Below, piece after piece: positions 45,413 through 54,746 of a stretch of 64,000 nucleotides of DNA. Position numbers and translations under genes: made by a program. This DNA comes from Winogradskyella schleiferi (GTDB taxonomy: Bacteria > Bacteroidota > Bacteroidia > Flavobacteriales > Flavobacteriaceae): assembly GCF_013394655.1 (NCBI RefSeq), contig NZ_CP053351.1:3316501-3380500 (forward strand), given 5' to 3'. The notes beneath the pieces were generated by a model that worked only from the letters and a program-made list of their open reading frames with translations, searched no databases and had not been told where the DNA came from. How positions within the stretch are numbered: position 1 is the stretch's first letter; every line of letters begins with the position of its first letter.

Positions 45413-45499
45413 TTACTTCTTCTTTGGAGAAGCCTGTGGCGTCTTTTTCGCTGCTGGTTTAGCCGCTTTAGACGCACTTTTTGACTTTGTCTGTCCCAT
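45413..45499 (-). CDS. 28-residue Lys/Ala-rich peptide
   Basis: The frame encodes MGQTKSKSASKAAKP and continues AAKKTPQASPKKK to a TAA; 28 residues, nearly half Lys or Ala, no hydrophobic stretch. Composition is like histone H1 tails and like the topA tail in this window, which suggests nucleic-acid binding. It lies alone between groEL and the next gene. It is very short, so coding status rests on composition. Confidence 0.6.
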   Translation of the reverse strand: MGQTKSKSASKAAKPAAKKTPQASPKKK

Positions 45500-45678
45500 A
45501 ATTTTATATGTATTAAAAAGAACATATTAAAAGTAGATTATAATATAGGTTTAAGATACTTTCATTGGCTAAAATTTAACTAAAATATTCAATCGTTTAA
45601 TTTACCTGTAAGACTAAATCTTTTGAGCCTGACTTTTATTACAATAATTTTCTTAGCTTTAGTCAATTAACCAAACTA

Positions 45679-46317
45679 ATGAAAAAGAAACTCATATACG
45701 CCTTTGGTGAAATACTTATAGTTATTGTTGGTATCTCGATTGCCTTTAGTATGAATAAATGCGCTGACAATTCGAAAAATGCTGTTCAAAAAAAACAATA
45801 CCTAGCTAATTTGGAACAAGATATTAATGAAGACAAAAAACAACTGGAAACTAATCTCGAACAAATCAACGAAAAGATTGCAATAAGCGCAAGTCTCATT
45901 CCCGTGTTAGGTTCTAACGACCCACAAAAACAAACTAAATTACGTGGTGTATACACGGTTGCCAGACTCACTAGTTTTACTCCAAAAGATTTTACATATC
46001 AAGCTTTAGTGAATTCTGGAGATTTAAAACTCATCGATAATTTTGAACTCAAAAAAGCTATTGAAAAACACTACGCGAAATATAAAGCTATAGCAAAGGC
46101 TTACGAAAGACAAGAAACTATCAACAAAGACTATTTAGGAAACTATTTTATTTATAATACTGATTATGATTTAATTCGTGAAGGTAAATCCCCTTTTAAA
46201 GATGAAAAACTTCTCAAAAACATTATGCAATCCATACGTGGTTCTTTTATCATTAAGAAAGAAGCTACTGAACTTGGGATTAAGAGTTGTGATAGTATTT
46301 TGGAGGTTTTGGAGTAA
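45679..46317 (+). CDS. DUF6090-like membrane-anchored protein
   Basis: 212 residues. An N-terminal membrane helix (AFGEILIVIVGISIAFSMNKC, residues 8-28) of the DUF6090 type (FGEI..VV.GI.IA...N) is followed by a coiled-coil-rich periplasmic or cytoplasmic part. Function is unknown. Confidence 0.75.
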   Translation: MKKKLIYAFGEILIVIVGISIAFSMNKCADNSKNAVQKKQYLANLEQDINEDKKQLETNLEQINEKIAISASLIPVLGSNDPQKQTKLRGVYTVARLTSFTPKDFTYQALVNSGDLKLIDNFELKKAIEKHYAKYKAIAKAYERQETINKDYLGNYFIYNTDYDLIREGKSPFKDEKLLKNIMQSIRGSFIIKKEATELGIKSCDSILEVLE

Positions 46318-46486
46318 GTGAGTTGACTCTGTTGTCTTTAATGATACAAATCAGTTTCTATGATTTACATAAGTCATTCCTGAATCAAATTTAGCACTAA
46401 TAAAGAAGTTTGGTTAAAATATTTAGAAAGTCAAATCAATTAAATAAGATTCTGAATAAAATTCAGAATGACAACTAAGCGTATAA

Positions 46487-46512
46487 AAAAGCCTGAATCT
46501 AAATTCAGGCTT
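46487..46512 (-). terminator. Terminator after the HMA protein gene
   Basis: AAGCCTGAAT/ATTCAGGCTT, 10-bp perfect stem, T-run on the - strand; 7 bases after the stop of the gene at 46519. Confidence 0.85.
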
Positions 46513-46518
46513 CAAAAC

Positions 46519-46890
46519 TTATTTCCTTTGTCCTTTTTCCTTTTTGTGATCGTTCTGAACCTCTTCATCACGATACTTGCAACAAGGATGCATGGAGTTA
46601 TATTGTTCTTCTGTGGCTTTGATTTCTTTGGTATCGTGACCAACTGAGGCTATCTTTTTAGAAATGGTGGTCAGGTCCGTTTTACGCTCATCAAAAATGA
46701 GTTTAAGCTCATGCGTATCCACATTCCAAACCGCAGATTTTACGCCTTTGGTTCTAATGGCTGCTTTTTCTATGCGCTCTTTGCACATACCGCAAACACC
46801 ATCAACTTCGATACTTGCTTTTGCATTTTTGTTTTGGGCGAATGTTGCTGTCGTTAGCAATACGGTTAATATTATAATTATACGTTTCAT
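46519..46890 (-). CDS. Secreted heavy-metal-associated (HMA) protein
   Basis: 123 residues. A signal peptide (IIIILTVLLTTATFAQ) and an HMA fold with GVCGMCKERIEKAA (Cys pair near 33-36). A second Cys pair and His near the C-terminus (HPCCKYRDEE) could also bind metal. Probably a periplasmic copper or similar ion carrier working with the TonB receptor upstream. Confidence 0.88.
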   Translation of the reverse strand: MKRIIIILTVLLTTATFAQNKNAKASIEVDGVCGMCKERIEKAAIRTKGVKSAVWNVDTHELKLIFDERKTDLTTISKKIASVGHDTKEIKATEEQYNSMHPCCKYRDEEVQNDHKKEKGQRK

Positions 46891-46912
46891 ATTTTATTGT
46901 TTTTTATTAAGA

Positions 46913-46953
46913 CACTTCGACTGCCTGCCTGTTCGTAAGACAGGCGCTCAGTG
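46913..46953. repeat. REP-like palindrome CACTTCGACT...GCTCAGTG
   Basis: CACT...AGTG outside and GCCTG...CAGGC inside form a long imperfect hairpin between the HMA gene and the TonB receptor gene. Similar words occur near 43445. Confidence 0.65.
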
Positions 46954-47026
46954 TTACAGTTTTATTGATTTTTTTTCAATTATAAGGATTGATTCGTCAT
47001 TCTTCCTCGCAATGACGTTACAACTA

Positions 47027-49261
47027 TTATTTCAGTTTATATCGTAATCCTGCGTAATACATACTTCCAAAAATGGGGCCGTAGACAAAATTACTATCAA
47101 AATTTGAACCAAATGGGTTTTCCGCACTTACAATTGGATTGCCTTGTCTTACGTTGGTCACGTTTTCTCCACCTAAATATACTTCAAATTTAGGAGAAAA
47201 TACTTTCGTGACTTGTAAATTCAATGTTCCAACGGTTGGCGAATAATCATCTAGCTGAAATTCTACAGGACTTAAATCCGTACTCGGAAAACGCTGCGAA
47301 TCCAACCAATTATAAGTCGCATCAAATTTCCATTGAGCACCATTTTCTTTTTGATTTGTTTCATAAGAGGCATTGGCAAACAACCGATGTTTTGGAATTA
47401 ACGGCTTTTCCAATTTGCCAGAATTATAATCCGTTTTAATATCGTAATATTTATAAGCAGTTCTAATATCAAAATGCTCAAAAACATTATAATTAAATTC
47501 AAACTGAAAGCTATTGGCATAACTATCGCCTTCCAAATTATAAAAATTAATTTCATAAGGATTTTCCCAATCGACAACTACTTGATTTTTAAAATCGGTT
47601 CTATAAAAATCAAAAGTGATATCTGCTTTTCTCTCGAATAAATTGAAGCCTTGTAAATAACTAATTCCATAATTCCATGCAATTTCAGGATCTAAACCAT
47701 AAATTTTTCCACCTGAATTCAAAATATTGATTTGTCTAGAACTCGCAAACATATTTTGGTTTTCTGCAAAAATATTGGCACTTCGTTTCCCGCGACCGAC
47801 AGAAAATCGCCACGCCGATTTCCCCCAAGGCGTATAACGCACGTGTAAACGTGGCGTTACAAAAAATCCAAGTCTGTTATGCTGATCGACGCGCACACCA
47901 GCTGTCATGGTCAGTTTATCTAAATTATCATAAGCATATTCAAAAAATCCTCCGACTGAATTTTCGGTACGTTCGTAGGTATCTGTATTTACCAACTCAT
48001 CATAATGATCGTAGGTAAAACTCAATCCTGTTTTTACTTTATGCCGAGAATCTGAAATAATCGTGTTATACACCAAGTTGGAATAAAAACTATTATGTTG
48101 AATATCGTACAGGTTCAAACCGAAATACGAATCTTGTTTATGATGGCTAAACGCGGTCTGAAAACCAATACTTTGGTAGGGGATTTCAGGATTTACGTAA
48201 CCGAGTTTAGTGGTCACTTCGAAACGTTCTGTATTGATTTCACTTCCCCAAAAATTAGTAGTTGCTCTATCTCTTTCTGGATCAAAATTGACTTGTCCTG
48301 CTTGTTTTTCGTCATTGAGATATCTAAAATTAATAAAACTAACCACCCCTTTTTCAGGATTGGTATATTGCCAACGGTTCATAACGTTGATTTGATTGTA
48401 TAATGGCATATCTAAAAATCCGTCGTCATTGACATCATGTTTTTGCTGATGCGTGTTGCCATGCAAATACAAACCTGTACTCCACTTATCGGAAACTTTT
48501 GTATTTAGGTGCGTATTCAACTCCAAACGTTCACTTGATGCTCCATATAGATTTACGAATAAGCGATTGTCTGTGGAAGGTTTTACCAATTCAGCATTGA
48601 TTTGGCCAGCAATACTTTCAAAACCATTGACCACACTTCCCGTGCCTTTGGTAATTTGAATACTTTCTACCCAAGTTCCAGGAATAAAACTCAATCCATA
48701 TGCCTGTGAAGCACCACGAATTGCCGGAATATTCTCAGTCGCAATTAATATATAAGGTGAGTTTAAACCCAACATTTTTATCTGACGTGTTCCAGAAACC
48801 GCATCTGCGAAATTCACATCGATAGACGGGTTAGTTTCAAAACTTTCGGAAAGGTTGCAACAAGCCGCCTTTAACAGTTCGTCACTACTCACAAAAAGGG
48901 TGTTGGTCGCTTTTAAATATGATTTTGAAGTGGCTTGATTTCTCGATTTTACCACCACAGCATCTAGTTCATCCGAAGCCTCAAGTACATGTTTTATATA
49001 CTTGTTTTCGTTAACCGTAATCGTATCCGTTTTAAAACCCACATAACTAATTACCAATTCATTATATGAGAATTTATAAGGTAGCGAAAATGTGCCATCA
49101 TCTGCTGTGATGGCTCCAACTGAAGATCCTGACCAATACACATTTGCCCCAGGCAAAGGCATTTCTTTAGCACTACTCGCTTCTAAAACAATTCCTTTTA
49201 ATTGGTCTTGCGAGAATAGATATATAGGGCAAAGTACTATTAAGATTATGAACTTTCTCAT
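47027..49261 (-). CDS. TonB-dependent outer membrane receptor (probable metal uptake)
   Basis: 744 residues. Signal peptide, carboxypeptidase-like regulatory domain (GIVLEASSAKEMPLPGANVYW, about 24-100), plug with AACCNLSESFETNPSIDVNF near 135 and KMLGL, and a 22-strand barrel ending GSMYYAGLRYKLK. The CC pair in the plug and neighbouring HMA genes point to copper or a similar metal. It overlaps the upstream gene by 4 bases (49258-49261). Ligand not proven. Confidence 0.9.
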   Translation of the reverse strand: MRKFIILIVLCPIYLFSQDQLKGIVLEASSAKEMPLPGANVYWSGSSVGAITADDGTFSLPYKFSYNELVISYVGFKTDTITVNENKYIKHVLEASDELDAVVVKSRNQATSKSYLKATNTLFVSSDELLKAACCNLSESFETNPSIDVNFADAVSGTRQIKMLGLNSPYILIATENIPAIRGASQAYGLSFIPGTWVESIQITKGTGSVVNGFESIAGQINAELVKPSTDNRLFVNLYGASSERLELNTHLNTKVSDKWSTGLYLHGNTHQQKHDVNDDGFLDMPLYNQINVMNRWQYTNPEKGVVSFINFRYLNDEKQAGQVNFDPERDRATTNFWGSEINTERFEVTTKLGYVNPEIPYQSIGFQTAFSHHKQDSYFGLNLYDIQHNSFYSNLVYNTIISDSRHKVKTGLSFTYDHYDELVNTDTYERTENSVGGFFEYAYDNLDKLTMTAGVRVDQHNRLGFFVTPRLHVRYTPWGKSAWRFSVGRGKRSANIFAENQNMFASSRQINILNSGGKIYGLDPEIAWNYGISYLQGFNLFERKADITFDFYRTDFKNQVVVDWENPYEINFYNLEGDSYANSFQFEFNYNVFEHFDIRTAYKYYDIKTDYNSGKLEKPLIPKHRLFANASYETNQKENGAQWKFDATYNWLDSQRFPSTDLSPVEFQLDDYSPTVGTLNLQVTKVFSPKFEVYLGGENVTNVRQGNPIVSAENPFGSNFDSNFVYGPIFGSMYYAGLRYKLK

Positions 49262-49992
49262 GCCGCAATGGTTTTAGATAACATTATGAAGGCCATTACA
49301 AGCATAATGGAATTTTCAATAAAAGTCGCTTTGGTCATTGGTAATTTTAAGGCGGTACCCAAACATGCACATTGAATGGTTGTTTTACTAAACAATGCTT
49401 TGGTTACTCCAACAGTTGTAATCCCTAAAACTATAAGTGTTACAATTAGCGCGATATTAATTTGAAAGCGCATTAAAAACATTAAGCCCAAGGTTAGCTC
49501 AATAAAAGGATAGATCCAACCATAAGCTGGAACTGCCTTTGCCAAAGGATCGTACATTCTAAAACTTTCTGGAAAGCCTTTTAAGTCCAATAATTTGAAA
49601 AAACTAAAAACAATGTAAAACAAGCCCATAAAATCGAGCATAAAGCTAGAGGAATCCCAAGGCCTATAATTTAATAAAATGGAAGCTATAATGATATAAC
49701 CAAAGATTAGAAACAACGGAAACAGTTGTTTTAGCTCGCTCTTTTTTTCATTAGTTTCAGTAGAAACCGAATTAAATACGTTGGTCTCCTTTTGTTCTGA
49801 AATTTTATATTTATCGGATAATACATCTTGAAGGGTGTCCACTTCAACATGGGTTTTCATTTTTATAGTGGCTGTTTTGCTTTCTAAATCAACAGAAACA
49901 ATATCAACATTTGGTAATGCTGAAAGTGATTCTTCAACTGAAGCTTTACAACCGTTACAAGTCATACCTGAAACTCTATAGGTGTGTGTCAT
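49258..49992 (-). CDS. HMA domain fused to MauE/DoxX-like membrane protein
   Basis: 244 residues. An N-terminal HMA domain (TYRVSGMTCNGCKASVEE; Cys pair near 12-15) is joined to four membrane helices (FGYIIIASILL, FYIVFSFFKLL, IELTLGLMFLM, IALIVTLIVLGITTVGVT) with a Cys pair (CACLGTALKLP) near 208-210. This is the MauE/methylamine-utilisation type of fold often found with HMA. It probably moves or oxidises metal-bound thiols in the inner membrane. Confidence 0.85.
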   Translation of the reverse strand: MTHTYRVSGMTCNGCKASVEESLSALPNVDIVSVDLESKTATIKMKTHVEVDTLQDVLSDKYKISEQKETNVFNSVSTETNEKKSELKQLFPLFLIFGYIIIASILLNYRPWDSSSFMLDFMGLFYIVFSFFKLLDLKGFPESFRMYDPLAKAVPAYGWIYPFIELTLGLMFLMRFQINIALIVTLIVLGITTVGVTKALFSKTTIQCACLGTALKLPMTKATFIENSIMLVMAFIMLSKTIAA

Positions 49993-50068
49993 TTTAAATT
50001 TAAATTTGAAATATTAATAATTGGCATCAAAAATTGCGATGCTTAAAATCATAGAATTTCAAATAAAA

Positions 50069-50482
50069 TCAAATAAGGTAAGTTTCATCTAAAACCTGAA
50101 GATCCTTGATGAGTATTGGTGGAGAATAATCCTTATGCGGAACAATCGAGTTCGATAAGTCCTCAAAAAGGTTAATATAGGAATAACTGTAAGCAAATAA
50201 TAGATATTGCTGAATAAGATCTAAGTCTTCAAACGAATTAAGGGTCACGTTAGACAAGCCTTCAATGACATCAATCTCATCTTTACAACAGCTCTTTTCC
50301 ATGATACTATCATTGTCGCTATAAGAAATATCATCGGAACACTTTTCACTTTCAGAAAATATAGCCACATCTATCAACGTATCGCCACAAAAATGCTTCT
50401 CAATCGTTAATGACAATGTTGAAAACAATACCAAAAATGATAGTGCGATGGAAAAGATTTTATGTGTGTTTGAAATTTTCAC
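50069..50482 (-). CDS. HYC_CC_PP family protein
   Basis: 137 residues. A membrane or signal helix (SIALSFLVLFSTLSL) is followed by KHFCGDTLIDVAIF and SCCKDEIDVIEG, which match the flavobacterial HYC_CC_PP family (H-[FY]-C ... CC ... PP; here PP occurs as SPP near 125). First gene of the metal operon on the - strand. The function is unknown; metal binding is likely. Confidence 0.82.
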   Translation of the reverse strand: MKISNTHKIFSIALSFLVLFSTLSLTIEKHFCGDTLIDVAIFSESEKCSDDISYSDNDSIMEKSCCKDEIDVIEGLSNVTLNSFEDLDLIQQYLLFAYSYSYINLFEDLSNSIVPHKDYSPPILIKDLQVLDETYLI

Positions 50483-50623
50483 GATGCAAAGTTACGAAAT
50501 TCCTGATTTGTTGCGGAGGAATTGATAAACTATTAACACCAAAAATCCGTTAAAAATGTCAAAACACTAATTTCACTATTACACACTAATTGATAAATTA
50601 AGTTTATTTTAATTTAGGGTTAG

Positions 50624-50801
50624 CACTTTAAAAATGAGCCCATAAGCGTAAGAACATTAAAAAAATATCTTATCCTGATTAACCTATTTTTTTTAAATTG
50701 TAATTGCTTATGGTGAACCGAAAGGCACACTTTAACACAAGCATTGCAGGTTTTACCTATATAAAGTCCCTGACGAAACAAAAATTGAGGGCCCTTTTAT
50801 T
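50624..50801 (+). ncRNA. Candidate structured small RNA
   Basis: In a 400-base gap with no gene. Promoter-like TTG (50590) and TAATTTAG (50610-50617), then CCATAAGC (50640-50647) paired with GCTTATGG (50706-50713), a small AGGT-TTT-ACCT hairpin (near 50749) and CCCT/AGGG at 50768-50791 followed by CCCTTTT as a possible terminator. Size about 180 nt. The class is not known; I could not match it to a named RNA. Confidence 0.45.
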
Positions 50802-50880
50802 ATGTACTAAATTCAACAATAAAAAAACATAGGTTCTGAAAATTTGTGCTAATTCGTGGAATTCGTGTCTAAAAAAAATC

Positions 50881-51309
50881 TCAACGATTCAGTTTATAGT
50901 AATAGAAAGCTGGCAACAGCAATATTAATCCAATGGGCTGGATTAAAAACCGTCTCACATTAAAAAACATATAATAATCTTCCTGCGTTGGATTGATTAC
51001 AAAATATAAAAACGGAATAATCAACAGAATATAAGCAGTAACATAGATAATGGTAGAAAATTTTATGATATTCTTGTCGTTAAAAATAAGATATAATATG
51101 CCTAAGGAAATCGCGGAATTAAAAGCAAACCTTAATGTGGTATTGAAAACCAGCTTCGCTATTTCCCGTCTTGGACTATCCATGTATAAATAATCGTTTT
51201 CGAAAAACTGAAGGTAGGGATCGTAGAACAGTTCATCTTCAAAACCTCTAATCGCCACCAAAAGTAGAAACATAAAAACGACGCATATGTATCTGGTTAA
51301 TTTAGGCAT
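50881..51309 (-). CDS. Exosortase F-associated membrane protein
   Basis: 142 residues with four membrane helices (AFVRGFEDELFYDPYLQFFENDYLYMD region between the first two). It overlaps the end of xrtF by 8 bases. This is the usual partner of XrtF in flavobacteria; its function is not known. Confidence 0.88.
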   Translation of the reverse strand: MPKLTRYICVVFMFLLLVAIRGFEDELFYDPYLQFFENDYLYMDSPRREIAKLVFNTTLRFAFNSAISLGILYLIFNDKNIIKFSTIIYVTAYILLIIPFLYFVINPTQEDYYMFFNVRRFLIQPIGLILLLPAFYYYKLNR

Positions 51310-51853
51310 TAGACTTTATAGTTTTAGAAAACCGATTGACCCAGACCATCCAAAGTAAAAAAACCACACCATAAATGAGCATAGGGAAAATCACGGTATG
51401 CATAATTTCCTGTCGCCAAGGGTAATGGTATAATCCAACGGAAAGAATAACGATTCTAATCAGATTAAAAGCATAAATAAGAATGCTGCCCGCAAGACAG
51501 TAAAAGAGTGTTGACTTCCATCTACCAGCAAAGGCGACGATAAATGAAATAAATAAAATGATAATACTTATGGCATTGCAGCCTTCAATTACGCGAGCTA
51601 CATATTTTCCGTTTATGACGATTTTCATAGAAGGCTCATTGGGATGTGGCAATACCTTCGTTTCATAACCAAAACCATTTAATAACGCCTTGGTTTGCTC
51701 GGCCACTAAATTGGTTAAGTAATCTGGATAAAATTTAGACCCATCAGAACCATTCAAATAAAAGTTATAACCAGTGGTCATCACTCCATATACTACCAGA
51801 AATGTGACTATAAAACGAATTACGGATTTGTATTTTACTAAAAGTGCTCTCAA
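51302..51853 (-). CDS. xrtF: Exosortase XrtF
   Basis: 183 residues, membrane protein with the exosortase catalytic triad: Cys in VIEGCNAISI (about 90), Arg in FNLIRIVILS (about 132) and His in MHTVIFPMLIY (about 151). It cleaves and attaches sorting-tagged proteins. It is transcribed first, with the associated gene downstream. Confidence 0.93.
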   Translation of the reverse strand: MRALLVKYKSVIRFIVTFLVVYGVMTTGYNFYLNGSDGSKFYPDYLTNLVAEQTKALLNGFGYETKVLPHPNEPSMKIVINGKYVARVIEGCNAISIIILFISFIVAFAGRWKSTLFYCLAGSILIYAFNLIRIVILSVGLYHYPWRQEIMHTVIFPMLIYGVVFLLWMVWVNRFSKTIKSNA

Positions 51854-51945
51854 GTCATCTGGAAACTAAGTTCGTGTTAAATTTATAAAAACAGTAATTC
51901 AAAATAGCGCATTTTAAATACTTTTACCAAAACTTATTTACACTT

Positions 51946-52404
51946 ATGACATTTCAAGACTTAAAACCCAAAATAAAATCCATTATTTCGAATGATAATC
52001 TTACTGTTGACGAACGATTGCTCAAAATTTGTGAAACTCTCGAAACGACAATAGCGTATTACAATTGGGTTGGTTTTTATTTTAAAAATGGCGATAAAAA
52101 CGAATTGAAACTAGGACCATACGTTGGTGAGCCAACCGACCATACTATAATCCCTTTTGGAAAAGGTATTTGTGGACAGGTGGCTATTAGCAATCAAAAT
52201 TTCGTAGTTCCCGATGTGACCGCTCAGGATAACTATATTGCTTGTAGCATTACGGTAAAGGCAGAAATTGTGGTTCCGATTTTTGTGAATGAGGAAAACA
52301 TTGGGCAAATCGATATTGATTCCAATACGCCTGATCCTTTTACAGCGGACGATGAACGGTTTTTGGAGTTTGTTTGTACTCAAGTCGCTTCGCTTATTTC
52401 ATAA
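51946..52404 (+). CDS. GAF-domain protein, free methionine-(R)-sulfoxide reductase type
   Basis: 152 residues, one GAF domain. The fRMsr family motif is seen: NWVGFYF, PFGKGICGQVA (Cys near 75), QNFVVPDVT, YIACSITVKAEIVVPI (Cys near 102), EENIGQIDIDS, DERFLE. Two of the three cysteines used by the family for catalysis are present. It reduces free Met-R-sulfoxide in the cytosol. Divergent from xrtF. Confidence 0.85.
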   Translation: MTFQDLKPKIKSIISNDNLTVDERLLKICETLETTIAYYNWVGFYFKNGDKNELKLGPYVGEPTDHTIIPFGKGICGQVAISNQNFVVPDVTAQDNYIACSITVKAEIVVPIFVNEENIGQIDIDSNTPDPFTADDERFLEFVCTQVASLIS

Positions 52405-52486
52405 ATTCCAATAATTAAAATTCCAAGTGGGTTCGGTTAAAATTTTTTCTTTTGAAATCCTCATTGCTTTATATTTAAGCTATAGC

Positions 52487-52529
52487 AAAAAGTTCCAAAA
52501 TGACTAATAAAGGTCAAATGGAACTTTTC
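52487..52529. terminator. Bidirectional terminator
   Basis: AAAAGTTCCA/TGGAACTTTT with inner TGAC/GGTCA pairing. Runs of A and T on both sides suit both the GAF gene and the SDR gene. Confidence 0.75.
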
Positions 52530-52630
52530 TATTTCAGACTTCTTACTTTACACTTTTCACTAAAAAGAGCTAGCTCTTAGGCAGGGAAAAGAGTTATTAC
52601 AAGAATTTAAAATTTTAGACATGGAATTTC

Positions 52631-53356
52631 TTACTTACTCGGAGGCGTCGTTGGTCGCACTTCAATTTTACTTGGTAAGGTTCTTGGATTCATTTTCAAA
52701 AGGTCGATTACCAATTCGCCAATATCTTCAATCTGAATCTTCCATGCGCCTTTTTCATTGGGTTCGTTGCCATTGAAATGGGTGGAAACGGAACCAGGCA
52801 TAATAGTGCTCACTTTTACACCGTATTGTCTTAAATCTAACATCACGGCTTGAGTAAAACCGGTAACCCCAAATTTACTCGCATTGTAGGCGGAACCTCC
52901 TGTGAAAAAGTTGGTGCCAGCTAAACTCGAAATGGTAATATAATAGCCTTTTGATATTTTGAGTGCGTCAACACTTGCTTTAATGGAATTAAAAACTCCT
53001 GTGAGATTGGTATCAATAACATCATTCCACTGGTCTTCGGTCAGATCTTCAATACTTGCAAAATGTCCCAAACCTGCATTGGCAATGACAATGTCCAATT
53101 TCCCAAAAGTACTTATGGCTTGGTTTACAGCTTCTTTCTGACTACTCAACTGTCTTACATCAGCCTTTACGCCAATCACGGAGCCTGTTGTATTGGTTTT
53201 GGAAGCTAGTGATTTTGCTGCTTCATTGGCCGCATTTAAATCACGACTGGTTATGACCACTTTTAGACCCTGACTAAGCAACGCTTCTGCAACACCATAC
53301 CCAATGCCTTTAGTACCTCCAGTTATCAATGCTACTTTTCCTTTTAAATCATCCAT
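52631..53356 (-). CDS. Short-chain dehydrogenase/reductase
   Basis: 241 residues. Rossmann motif ALITGGTKGIGYGVAE (near 9), NAGLGHFA (near 93), Ser in ISSLAG (near 143), YNASK (Y near 156, K near 160). A complete classical SDR; substrate unknown. The C-terminus (KIEVRPTTPPSK) is typical of the sepiapterin-like or YdfG group. Confidence 0.93.
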   Translation of the reverse strand: MDDLKGKVALITGGTKGIGYGVAEALLSQGLKVVITSRDLNAANEAAKSLASKTNTTGSVIGVKADVRQLSSQKEAVNQAISTFGKLDIVIANAGLGHFASIEDLTEDQWNDVIDTNLTGVFNSIKASVDALKISKGYYITISSLAGTNFFTGGSAYNASKFGVTGFTQAVMLDLRQYGVKVSTIMPGSVSTHFNGNEPNEKGAWKIQIEDIGELVIDLLKMNPRTLPSKIEVRPTTPPSK

Positions 53357-53439
53357 ATTGTTCTTTTTTTTTGGTTCCTACCAAATTTACAAAACATGAA
53401 CTGAAAGTGGCATTTTAAACTGTTATGAAAATTATAAAA

Positions 53440-53967
53440 TTACTTAGTGTTTTTCGGCGGATAGGCAGCAAAGACCTTTTCAATGATTTTAACAAATTGG
53501 GCTTCACGTTTTTCTGGTGTTGCATTAGCATTATAACTACTTTCAGCTACAGCTTGCCAAAATAATTTCTCACCTTTACTATCATCAACAAAATCAATAA
53601 TGATTTCTCGTGTGTGACTGTTCTGACCAACAGGAATACCTACAGAAACACCACCAAAACCTCGGCCTCCTCCTCCACCTACGCCAATACCCACATTGCT
53701 GTTGTTTCGATTTTGAATATCTCGACTTTGAATATCAATGAAGAAATCTGGAGTATCCGATTTTGTTAAACCTATAGTTTTAAGTTTGGAATCCATGGTT
53801 CTGATTAAGCGTTTGGTATCCAATTGGCTTAAACCCGTTTTCATATCATCATAATAATTGTAGCTTTTGTAAGTTGAAAAATCAGTTGACTTTTCGTAAT
53901 CGTAGTGGACTATTGTGCCGCAGGAAGTCATCAAAAATGCGACAACTAGAAATTTTAAATTTTTCAT
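53440..53967 (-). CDS. DUF4136 lipoprotein
   Basis: 175 residues with a lipoprotein signal (VVAFLMTSCGT). A DUF4136 pattern is visible (YDYEKSTDFSTYKSYNYYDD near 21 and a Gly-rich loop GVGGGGGRGFGGVSVGIPVG). It is expected in the envelope; function unknown. Confidence 0.86.
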   Translation of the reverse strand: MKNLKFLVVAFLMTSCGTIVHYDYEKSTDFSTYKSYNYYDDMKTGLSQLDTKRLIRTMDSKLKTIGLTKSDTPDFFIDIQSRDIQNRNNSNVGIGVGGGGGRGFGGVSVGIPVGQNSHTREIIIDFVDDSKGEKLFWQAVAESSYNANATPEKREAQFVKIIEKVFAAYPPKNTK

Positions 53968-54017
53968 CTTTTTATTTTAAAGGTATAAAAAAATTGAAAC
54001 CTAAAAGTGTATTTTAA

Positions 54018-54731
54018 CTATTCCTCTTCCTCATTAGGTTCTACAGCCTTCGTCAAAGATGACGAAATAATACCTGTTGGAATGGCTACAACACCCAAAC
54101 CTATCAACAACATAAAGAAAGTAAATATACGACCTCCAACCGTAATCGGATACACATCGCCATAACCAACCGTTGTTAACGTAACGATAGACCACCAAAG
54201 GCTAGAAAATATGGAAGAAAAATGTTCTGGTTGTGCTTCGTTTTCAAAATAATAAATGCCAACTGCTGTGAAGTAAATGAGCATTATGGTTATAATCATA
54301 AATAATATAATTTGTTCCTTCGCCATCATCATAGCATTCGCAAAATGGCGCATCGCTTTATTATAACGAACTAACTTGAATAACCTAAATAAGCGGAACA
54401 TTCTAAGTAAACGTAAAGATCTTAAATCAATACCGAATGCTAAATAAAAAGGAAGAATTGCCAAAAAATCTACGATACCAAAAAAACTAAACATAAATTT
54501 CAGTTTGTGATCTGCCACATAGATTCGGGCTAAATATTCAAAGGTAAAAATGAACACACAAAATGCTTCAATAGCATTTAAAACCACCCTTGTTTTGGGT
54601 TTCAAGTCTGGTAAAGTTTCAATAGAAAAGGTAATGACCGAAAAAACAATGAGAAACTGAATAAAATAAGCAAATCGTCTGCTTCGCTTATTATCGTTGA
54701 GCTCCACGAGGTTTTTTAGGTATGCTTTCAT
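54018..54731 (-). CDS. Voltage-gated-type potassium channel
   Basis: 237 residues, six membrane helices. S4-like arginines (RSLRLLRMFRLFRLFKLVRY) and the selectivity filter TLTTVGYGDVYP near 192 identify a K+ channel subunit. The tail is short and acidic. It is 15 bases downstream of obg. Confidence 0.93.
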   Translation of the reverse strand: MKAYLKNLVELNDNKRSRRFAYFIQFLIVFSVITFSIETLPDLKPKTRVVLNAIEAFCVFIFTFEYLARIYVADHKLKFMFSFFGIVDFLAILPFYLAFGIDLRSLRLLRMFRLFRLFKLVRYNKAMRHFANAMMMAKEQIILFMIITIMLIYFTAVGIYYFENEAQPEHFSSIFSSLWWSIVTLTTVGYGDVYPITVGGRIFTFFMLLIGLGVVAIPTGIISSSLTKAVEPNEEEE

Positions 54732-54746
54732 ATTAAGGATGAAAGA

